In this document: one piece after another, positions 1 to 4,227 of the stretch
Position numbering within the stretch: position 1 is the first letter of the stretch
How the letters are laid out: every line of letters starts with the position of its first letter
Source of the DNA: a bacterium
GTDB lineage: Bacteria; Patescibacteriota; Minisyncoccia; UBA6257; UBA9933
DNA length: 11,603 bases
NCBI GenBank assembly: GCA_021799155.1
Contig: JAJZBA010000008.1
Span: 1-11,603, forward strand
Reading direction: 5' to 3'
Translations under genes and position numbers: made by a program
Notes under the pieces: generated by a model
Seen by the model: the letters and a program-made list of their open reading frames with translations, nothing else
Database searches by the model: none
Told to the model about the DNA's origin: nothing

Positions 1-2
1 CG

Positions 3-422
3 GCCAAAGGCGCGAAAAAAGAAGGCGGAATCGTTATCGGTTTTTCGCCGGCGAAAACCGAAAAGGAGCACATTGAACATTACCAACTGCCGACCGATTT
101 TCACGATATTATTGTTTATACCGGTTTTGAATATTCTGGTCGAAATTTGCTTTTGACCCGGGCGGCCGATGCCGTTATTGTCGGTTGCGGCAGAATGGGG
201 ACTCTAAACGAATTTACTATTGCTTTTGAGGATAAAAAACCGATCGGTGTTTTGGAAGGCGACTGGGAAACAGATGAAATTTTAAAAACATTAATTGAAA
301 AATCCCGCCGCGCGGAGGAGATGATAGATAAAATTGTTTACGCCTCAAACCCGAAAGAGCTTTTGGATAAACTCGTTGAAATAATTAAAAAAGAAAAAGG
401 TCGCAATAGTAATCGCGAATAA
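3..422 (+). CDS. SLOG/LOG-like Rossmann-fold nucleotide-binding protein, 3' part (5' end outside window)
   Basis: The frame is open from the left edge to TAA at 420-422, giving 139 visible residues, so the true start lies upstream. An internal TTG at 147 is not a credible start because conserved sequence precedes it. Visible features are a beta strand and loop (GGIVIGFSP), a central strand (DAVIVGCGRMGTLNEF) and then KKPIGVLEG. The GTLNE piece followed by a strand reading 'KKPIGVL' matches the phosphate-binding motif (PGGxGTxxE) and next strand of the SLOG/LOG superfamily (TIGR00725 and lysine-decarboxylase-like proteins). The second Gly of the canonical GGxGT is Arg here. The family binds nucleotides or nucleotide-derived ligands, but substrate and activity cannot be told from this fragment. 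The C-terminus is a charged helix. About 80 nt of AT-rich sequence separates it from the next gene. Confidence 0.7.
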   Translation, partial: AKGAKKEGGIVIGFSPAKTEKEHIEHYQLPTDFHDIIVYTGFEYSGRNLLLTRAADAVIVGCGRMGTLNEFTIAFEDKKPIGVLEGDWETDEILKTLIEKSRRAEEMIDKIVYASNPKELLDKLVEIIKKEKGRNSNRE

Positions 423-484
423 TGCAAATATTTATCAAAATAATGCGAATTTATTAGTATTATTTGCAATTAATTCGTATTATT
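423..484. repeat. AT-rich intergenic inverted repeats that could form alternative hairpins
   Basis: Two inverted repeats interleave. Bases 439-451 pair with 472-484 over 13 bp with one G-T pair and a 20-nt loop. Bases 423-430 (TGCAAATA) pair perfectly with 461-468 (TATTTGCA), which lie in that loop. The two stems cannot both nest cleanly. GCGAAT also recurs at 415-420, 445-450 and 487-492. The stems are AT-rich with no U-tract, so this is not a classical terminator. It may be an mRNA 3' end, a leader structure for the gene at 501, or simple-sequence drift. Confidence 0.45.
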
Positions 485-500
485 GGCGAATACTCTATTT

Positions 501-749
501 ATGGAACAAAAACCAATTGGCGAAGTTCTCCATTATTACGATCATTTGGGTGTTGCTGTCGTGAAATTTAACCGCGAAGTTAGGGTCGGCGAGAAAGTTC
601 ATTTTAGGGGCGCCCATACCGATTTTGTCCAGACGATAAGTTCGATTCAGTACGAACACCAGAATATTGAAAGCGCCAAAAAAGGACAAGATGTTGGCGT
701 TAAGGTTGATGAGAGGGTAAGAGAGGGTGACGAAGTTTTTGAGGCGTAA
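501..749 (+). CDS. Translation elongation factor-like mini-protein (EF-Tu domain 2-like beta-barrel)
   Basis: This is an 82-residue protein starting at ATG 501. An in-frame TTG at 483 was not used because it only adds residues encoded by the upstream inverted repeat. The pattern PIGEVLHYYDHLGVAVVKF, then VGEKVHFRG, then QTISSIQYEHQNIESAKKGQDVGVKVDERVREGDEVF follows the domain 2 fold of EF-Tu-like GTPases and the related C-terminal domain of U32 peptidases. Its landmarks are a 'G.V..y....vAvV.l...l..Gd.i...G', then 'i.Siq....i..a..G..vgi.....vr.GD.Vy'. No GTPase domain is present. Such free-standing domains are usually annotated 'translation elongation factor-like protein' and have no proven role. 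No clear SD precedes it. The gene at 773 follows after 23 nt, so the two are probably co-transcribed. Confidence 0.8.
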   Translation: MEQKPIGEVLHYYDHLGVAVVKFNREVRVGEKVHFRGAHTDFVQTISSIQYEHQNIESAKKGQDVGVKVDERVREGDEVFEA

Positions 750-772
750 ACACCGGAAATTTTTTAAATAAA

Positions 773-1282
773 ATGAAAAAGAATCTTGTTAAACAAGAGA
801 AAATTGAATTATACGCTCCGCGGACTGAAGAGCGCGAAATTCCCAAGGGGAAGCTTGGTTTGATTTTTTGCAAAGAGTGCGAGGCGGTTTATTATAAAAA
901 ATCCTGGCATCATAATTTAAGAAATTATAAAAAATTAAAAGAAAATTTGCCGGTTAATTTTTCACTTTGCCCGGCCTGCCAGATGATTAAAAACAAACAG
1001 TTTGAAGGCGAGATTATTGTTAAGAACGTTCCGGAAAAGATTAAAAAAGATTTAATTAATTTAATTAAAGCTTTTTCTCAAAAAGCCTACGAGCGCGACC
1101 CAATGGATAGACTGATCGCCATAAAAGAAACAAAAGAAGGAACAAGGATTACGACGACTGAAAATCAGCTGGCCGTAAAATTGGCAAAGAAAATAAAAGA
1201 CGTTTTCAAAAAAGTTAATATGAAAATCAGTTATTCTCCCCAACCGAGCGATGTAGTGTATATTAAATTAACTTTTAACTAA
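773..1282 (+). CDS. BCAM0308/NMD3-like four-cysteine zinc-binding protein
   Basis: The protein has 169 residues. Two CxxC knuckles, C33-x2-C36 and C66-x2-C69, should bind one zinc. The first is followed by a Tyr/Trp/His segment (YYKKSWHH) and the second reads LCPACQMI. Downstream come a helical stretch ending in ERDPMDRLIAIKE and then TRITTTENQLAVKLAKKIKDVFK. This order (CxxC, LCPAC, 'hPl.Ri..I', 'TTT...LA..I..al') is how I recall the BCAM0308 family. That family resembles the zinc-ribbon region of archaeal and eukaryotic NMD3, a 60S ribosome export adaptor. The family's function in bacteria is unknown to me, so an RNA or ribosome link is inference only. It follows the elongation factor-like gene and precedes a tRNA. 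There is no visible SD, and the start codon is the first Met of the open frame. Confidence 0.7.
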   Translation: MKKNLVKQEKIELYAPRTEEREIPKGKLGLIFCKECEAVYYKKSWHHNLRNYKKLKENLPVNFSLCPACQMIKNKQFEGEIIVKNVPEKIKKDLINLIKAFSQKAYERDPMDRLIAIKETKEGTRITTTENQLAVKLAKKIKDVFKKVNMKISYSPQPSDVVYIKLTFN

Positions 1283-1301
1283 TAACTTAATAACTATATT
1301 T

Positions 1302-1376
1302 GCCCTTGTCGTTCAATGGATAGGACGCGAGATTCCGGATCTCGTAATAGGGGTTCGAATCCTCTCGGGGGCACCA
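1302..1376 (+). tRNA. tRNA-Arg(CCG), CCA encoded
   Basis: A full cloverleaf of 75 nt folds by eye. The acceptor is GCCCTTG with CGGGGGC (two G-T pairs at positions 5 and 6). The D stem is GTTC/GGAC with loop AATGGATA. The anticodon stem is CGAGA/TCTCG with loop TTCCGGA, giving anticodon CCG, which reads the Arg codon CGG. The variable loop is TAAT. The T stem is AGGGG/CCTCT (one G-T pair) with loop TTCGAAT. Discriminator A and a genomically encoded CCA end at 1376. I see no separate promoter or terminator that I would defend. Confidence 0.95.
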
Positions 1377-1379
1377 AAT

Positions 1380-1407
1380 TTGATTTCTTTATAAAAAAAG
1401 GTATAAT
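1380..1407 (+). promoter_or_regulatory. Sigma70-like promoter for the secreted-protein gene
   Basis: The -35 is TTGATT at 1380-1385 and the -10 is a perfect TATAAT at 1402-1407, separated by 16 nt. Transcription would start near 1414, leaving a leader of about 50 nt before the GTG at 1466. It begins only 4 nt after the tRNA CCA, so it separates the tRNA from the downstream gene. Confidence 0.7.
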
Positions 1408-1417
1408 TTAAAAAGAT

Positions 1418-1436
1418 TTGGCTGATTTTCAGCTAA
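1418..1436 (+). other. Leader hairpin between promoter and RBS
   Basis: Bases 1418-1425 pair with 1429-1436 around a TTT loop, giving 8 bp including one G-T pair. No U-tract follows. A competing pairing, GATTTT 1424-1429 with AAAATC 1439-1444, is possible. It may affect mRNA stability or translation of the downstream gene. Confidence 0.4.
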
Positions 1437-1454
1437 TTTAAAATCAAAAAATAC

Positions 1455-1460
1455 GGAGGT
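1455..1460 (+). promoter_or_regulatory. Strong Shine-Dalgarno GGAGGT fixing the GTG start at 1466
   Basis: GGAGGT lies 5 nt before GTG 1466. It is the only near-consensus SD before any gene in the window and decides the non-ATG start of the secreted protein. Confidence 0.85.
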
Positions 1461-1465
1461 GCAAG

Positions 1466-1921
1466 GTGAAAAGATTATTTGTTTTATTATTGGTCTTTCT
1501 CGTTTTTTCGTTGTTAAGCAAAACCAGGGCGTCGGATTCTCCGAGAATAGAGAATTTTTCTATTATTCAAAATGGAGATAACATAGAAGTGGTTTTTGAT
1601 TTCAAGAATGTGTCCGGAGGTCTGCCGTCCGCTTCATTCACAATGGGTTTCCAGATTTTAAGAGAAGGCGGAGTGGTTGACGAAGGAATGGTGGTCGAGC
1701 AAAAAATCATAACAGAGAGCGGCCGTAAAGTAACGGTTCAATATGAAGGTAATAATTCAAAAGAGAGCGGCAGTTTCAAGGCGATAATTCCGCAGCGGAA
1801 CATTAAAGGATTAGAATCGGGAGACAGCGCGAGATATTTTATTATTTTAATCGACGGCGCCGGAAGATATTCAAATATTGCAATCTGCAAATTCACTTTC
1901 ATCAGGCAATGGGGTCTTTAA
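1466..1921 (+). CDS. Secreted protein of unknown function, beta-sandwich-like
   Basis: The protein has 151 residues and a GTG start set by the GGAGGT SD. Residues 1-22 form a classical signal peptide: KR at the N-terminus, a long Leu/Val/Phe core, and a likely signal peptidase I site after A22 (T-R-A before S-D). There is no lipobox Cys. The mature part alternates hydrophobic strands and turns: IENFSIIQNGDNIEVVFDF, ASFTMGFQILR, KVTVQYEG, and a final FIILIDGAGRYSNIAICKFTF. This suggests a single Ig- or fibronectin III-like domain. I recognise no named family or catalytic motif. The gene has its own promoter, leader and terminator, so it appears to be a one-gene unit between the tRNA and tsaD. 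A cell-surface or extracellular role is inferred from the signal peptide only. Confidence 0.75.
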   Translation: MKRLFVLLLVFLVFSLLSKTRASDSPRIENFSIIQNGDNIEVVFDFKNVSGGLPSASFTMGFQILREGGVVDEGMVVEQKIITESGRKVTVQYEGNNSKESGSFKAIIPQRNIKGLESGDSARYFIILIDGAGRYSNIAICKFTFIRQWGL

Positions 1922-1940
1922 GAAGACCCCATTATTTATT
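1908..1940 (+). terminator. Intrinsic terminator overlapping the end of the secreted-protein gene
   Basis: Bases 1908-1918 pair perfectly with 1923-1933 (11 bp, with a GGGG/CCCC core) around a 4-nt loop, TAAG. A U-rich tail, ATTATTTATT, follows. The TAA stop of the upstream gene (1919-1921) forms the loop, so the last codons make the 5' arm. tsaD starts 11-12 nt beyond the tail. Either tsaD has a promoter hidden in this stretch, or the terminator leaks. Confidence 0.8.
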
Positions 1941-1951
1941 AGAATTTAAAA

Positions 1952-3160
1952 ATGAAAATTCTTGCCATCGAAACAAGTTGTGATGAAACAGCCTTGTCTT
2001 TAGTAGAAGCCGGTGGCGGGCTGGAGCATCCTAAATTCAAAATTTTAAAAAATTTAGTGACTTCGCAGATAAAAATTCATCGGCCTTATGGAGGTGTGGT
2101 GCCTAACTTAGCCAAACGGGAACATCTACGCAACTTGCCAATTTTATTTAAGAAGATTATCGGCGACGAAGTCAAAAAAAAATCAAAAATCAAAAATCAA
2201 AAATCAAAAATATCACCACCTTTGGCGAGATCCTGTCAGAATGCGGGACAAATCAAAATTAAAAAATTCTTAAAGACGATTGATTTAGTGGCGGTAACGG
2301 TGGGGCCCGGACTTGAGCCCGCGCTTTGGACCGGCATAAACTTTGCGAAAGAGTTGTATAAAACTCTATTGACTAAACCCTATACCCTAAAACCAAACTT
2401 GATCGGCGTAAGTCATTTAGAGGGACACCTCTACAGTTTTTTGCTTTCGCAAAAAACTGTAAATCCGAAGCACGAAGCACGAAATTCAAAACAGAAAAGT
2501 TTCGGATTTCGGATTTCGGATTTCGGATTTCCAGCAATCGCATTGCTGGTCAGTGGCGGGCATACGATTTTAATTTTAATGAAAGATTTGATTCATTACA
2601 AAAAAATCGGTGAAACGCTTGACGACGCGGCGGGCGAGGCGTTTGATAAAGTGGCGCGACTTTTAAATCTGCCCTATCCCGGCGGACCGGAAATTGAAAA
2701 ATTGGCTAAATATGGAAGTTCAACTTCCATAGATTTTCCGCGGCCGATGTTAAATCAAAAGAATTATAATTTCAGTTTCTCGGGGCTAAAAACCGCGGTG
2801 TTGTATTATATGCGCGATTCGAATCTAAAACCTAAACCCCAAAATCTAAAACCAAATATCGCTGCTTCTTTCCAGCAGGCCGCTTTTGATGTTTTAATTA
2901 AAAAAACCCTTCGCGCCGCCGAAGATTTCAACGCTAAATCGATTTTTTTAACCGGCGGCGTGGCGGCAAACAAAACTTTACAAAAACAATTCAAAAAAGC
3001 GATAGACAATCTAAAACTCAAAACTCAAGACCTAAAACCTAATCTATATGTCACTAAATATCCGACCGACAACGCGGCAATGATTGCGGCCGCTGCTTAC
3101 GTTAATTATTTAAGAAAAAAGAATCGTCGGCTGATTGCCAACGGCAACCTTTCTTTATGA
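1952..3160 (+). CDS. tsaD: tRNA N6-adenosine threonylcarbamoyltransferase TsaD, enlarged by repeat tracts
   Basis: TsaD transfers the threonylcarbamoyl group from TC-AMP to A37 of ANN-decoding tRNAs, giving t6A, together with TsaB and TsaE in bacteria. The family's N-terminal signature is seen as IETSCDET at residues 6-13. The metal-binding HxxxH is H155-LEG-H159 and LLVSGGHT follows. Further family motifs are LDDAAGEAFDKVARLL, YPGGP, FPRP, FSFSGLKT, TGGVAAN and the C-terminal TDNAAMIA. The protein has 402 residues against about 340 for the family. The excess maps to loops at about residues 74-107, 141-150, 170-193, 291-303 and 353-365, each encoded by heptanucleotide repeat DNA. The catalytic motifs are intact and no stop or frameshift is seen, so it is probably functional. 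There is no SD before ATG 1952. The gene overlaps rodA by ATGA, indicating translational coupling. Confidence 0.96.
   Translation: MKILAIETSCDETALSLVEAGGGLEHPKFKILKNLVTSQIKIHRPYGGVVPNLAKREHLRNLPILFKKIIGDEVKKKSKIKNQKSKISPPLARSCQNAGQIKIKKFLKTIDLVAVTVGPGLEPALWTGINFAKELYKTLLTKPYTLKPNLIGVSHLEGHLYSFLLSQKTVNPKHEARNSKQKSFGFRISDFGFPAIALLVSGGHTILILMKDLIHYKKIGETLDDAAGEAFDKVARLLNLPYPGGPEIEKLAKYGSSTSIDFPRPMLNQKNYNFSFSGLKTAVLYYMRDSNLKPKPQNLKPNIAASFQQAAFDVLIKKTLRAAEDFNAKSIFLTGGVAANKTLQKQFKKAIDNLKLKTQDLKPNLYVTKYPTDNAAMIAAAAYVNYLRKKNRRLIANGNLSL
2172..2210 (+). repeat. Heptamer tract 1 in tsaD (TCAAAAA units)
   Basis: Four perfect TCAAAAA units occupy 2183-2210. A fifth copy at 2172-2178 is separated from them by four A. 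Because 7 nt times 3 is 7 codons, the tract encodes a 7-residue peptide repeat (KSKIKNQ, KSKI). It falls where typical TsaD has only a short linker between helices. Confidence 0.85.
2373..2400 (+). repeat. Heptamer tract 2 in tsaD (CTAAACC-like units)
   Basis: Four consecutive heptamers, CTAAACC, CTATACC, CTAAAAC and CAAACTT, fill 2373-2400. They encode LTKPYTLKPN just before the strand leading to HLEGH. The units are degenerate, so alone this would be weak evidence. It is supported by the other tracts in the same gene. Confidence 0.55.
2432..2461 (+). repeat. Perfect 13-bp hairpin inside tsaD
   Basis: Bases 2432-2444 are the exact reverse complement of 2449-2461, with a 4-nt loop TTTC. The hairpin is in coding sequence (YSFLLSQKTV) immediately after the HxxxH motif and ends exactly at the first base of the 70-nt heptamer tract. 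Each arm carries a run of six T or A. Confidence 0.85.
2461..2530 (+). repeat. Heptamer tract 3 in tsaD: ten heptamers with terminal inverted units
   Basis: The 70 nt divide into ten 7-nt units: AAATCCG, AAGCACG twice, AAATTCA, AAACAGA, AAAGTTT, then CGGATTT four times. The first unit is the reverse complement of the last. The encoded peptide, residues about 170-193 (NPKHEARNSKQKSFGFRISDFGF), is unrelated to TsaD. It sits in the loop before LLVSGGHT and contains the 7-residue period FGFRISD-FGF. Confidence 0.85.
2531..2549 (+). repeat. Perfect 8-bp hairpin directly after heptamer tract 3
   Basis: CCAGCAAT at 2531-2538 pairs perfectly with ATTGCTGG at 2542-2549 around CGC. It begins on the base following the last CGGATTT unit. 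The sequence encodes PAIALLV, which leads into the conserved SGGHT, so part of it is constrained by the protein. Confidence 0.7.
2711..2731 (+). repeat. Near-perfect palindrome in tsaD (10-bp arms, 1-nt centre)
   Basis: TATGGAAGTT at 2711-2720 and its exact reverse complement at 2722-2731 flank a single C. It encodes KYGSSTSID before the conserved FPRP motif. No extra residues relative to typical TsaD are apparent here, so it may have arisen by local sequence correction rather than insertion. Confidence 0.7.
2824..2858 (+). repeat. Heptamer tract 4 in tsaD (TCTAAAA/CCTAAAC units)
   Basis: Five heptamers: TCTAAAA, CCTAAAC, CCCAAAA, TCTAAAA, CCAAATA. They encode the 7-residue repeat NLKPKPQ-NLKP (residues about 291-303) between FSFSGLKT and the helix IAASFQQA, a loop of variable length in the family. 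Confidence 0.75.
3010..3044 (+). repeat. Heptamer tract 5 in tsaD (TCTAAAA/CTCAAAA units)
   Basis: Five heptamers: TCTAAAA, CTCAAAA, CTCAAGA, CCTAAAA, CCTAATC. They encode NLKLKTQ-DLKPN (residues about 352-364) between the TGGVAAN helix and the TDNAAM motif. Its units share the TCTAAAA and CCTAAAA forms with tract 4, about 150 nt upstream. Confidence 0.75.
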
Positions 3161-4227
3161 TCGCGCTTTTAAAACAATTAGATTGGAGATTGAATTTGGC
3201 GGTTTTATTTTTAATCGCTGCCGGAATTTTAAGTTTGATATCCACGTCGCCAAATTTTGTTTATAAACAGTTTATCGCTCTCGGTATCGGTTTATTTTTA
3301 ACGTTCTTGCTTATCAAATTTGATTGGCGAGCATTGGTTAATTACCGCGGCGTGATTTTTGGGCTTTATATTTTTGTCATCCTGCTTTTAATTTTGGCTT
3401 ATTTTTTTGCGCCTGTTATTCGCGGCACCAGAGGCTGGTTTGTGATTGGCGATTTTCGTTTTCAAATTTCAGAATTGGTAAAGCTTGTTTTAATCGTTGT
3501 CTACGCTCATTTTTTCAGTAAAAAACACATCGGCATGGCTCGATTGCCGAATCTTCTCGCCTCCTTTTTTTATTTTATTATTCCGGCGGCTCTCGTTGGA
3601 GTTCAGCCTGATTTCGGTTCGGTTTTGATTCTTTTTTGTCTTTGGTTGGGATTTCTTTTAGTGAGCGGCATTCCTTGGAAATACTTGGCAATCGGATTAA
3701 TTATTTTTTCCGTTTTGGGAACGATTTTTTGGAACAGCGTTTTGAAAGATTATCAAAAAGAAAGAATTTTAGGATTTCTTTTTCCGGGTCGTGACCCCTT
3801 GGGAGTCAATTACAACGTAATCCAGTCAAAAATTGCCATCGGCTCGGCCGGTTTTTTCGGAAAAGGGTTTGGTCAGGGAACTCAATCTCAGCTCGGGTTT
3901 TTGCCGGAGGCCCAGACGGATTTTATCTTCGCCGCTTTTATCGAAGAATGGGGGTTGGTTTCCGGCTTTATTTTAATAGGCGTTTTTGCCTATCTTATTT
4001 TAAGAATCATTAAAATCGGATTGGATTCGGAAAATAATTTCAATCGTTTTATTTGTTTGGGAACGGCGATTTTGTTTATCGTCCAGTTTATTTTTAACGT
4101 CGGCTCCAACTTGGGTTTGACGCCTGTAATCGGAGTGACCTTTCCGTTTCTAAGTTACGGCGGCTCTTCACTATTGACGAATTTAATCTTGCTCGGTATA
4201 ATTCAATCGATTTCCGTTCGCTCATGA
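3157..4227 (+). CDS. rodA: SEDS-family peptidoglycan glycosyltransferase, RodA/FtsW type
   Basis: SEDS proteins polymerise lipid II into glycan strands in the membrane, with a class B PBP as partner. The 356 residues form about ten hydrophobic segments, roughly 13-30, 34-54, 66-88, 108-122, 130-148, 150-170, 173-192, 258-282, 300-322 and 326-352. Family motifs are RGTRGWF, FQISELVKL, QPDFGS (150-155), PGRDPLGVNYNVIQS (from 210), the long loop ending LPEAQTDFIFA with the likely catalytic D255, EEWG, and the C-terminal GLTPVIGVTFPFLSYGGSS. The plain N-terminus and overall pattern fit RodA slightly better than FtsW, but the two are hard to separate from sequence alone. It overlaps tsaD by ATGA at the start and mltG by ATGA at the end. 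There is no SD, so translation probably depends on coupling. Confidence 0.92.
   Translation: MIALLKQLDWRLNLAVLFLIAAGILSLISTSPNFVYKQFIALGIGLFLTFLLIKFDWRALVNYRGVIFGLYIFVILLLILAYFFAPVIRGTRGWFVIGDFRFQISELVKLVLIVVYAHFFSKKHIGMARLPNLLASFFYFIIPAALVGVQPDFGSVLILFCLWLGFLLVSGIPWKYLAIGLIIFSVLGTIFWNSVLKDYQKERILGFLFPGRDPLGVNYNVIQSKIAIGSAGFFGKGFGQGTQSQLGFLPEAQTDFIFAAFIEEWGLVSGFILIGVFAYLILRIIKIGLDSENNFNRFICLGTAILFIVQFIFNVGSNLGLTPVIGVTFPFLSYGGSSLLTNLILLGIIQSISVRS

Noticed and set aside
483..500. TTG at 483 as start of the EF-like protein
   Set aside because: It would add six residues encoded by the upstream inverted repeat, has no SD, and the family begins near the ATG at 501.
1268..1301. Possible tRNA promoter (repeated TAACT, TATATT just upstream)
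   Set aside because: TATATT ends one base before the mature tRNA, too close for a -10, and the TAACT copies look like simple AT-rich repetition.
2183..2210. CRISPR-like array from regularly repeated units in tsaD
   Set aside because: The units are 7 nt and contiguous without spacers, lie inside a coding gene, and no cas genes are nearby.
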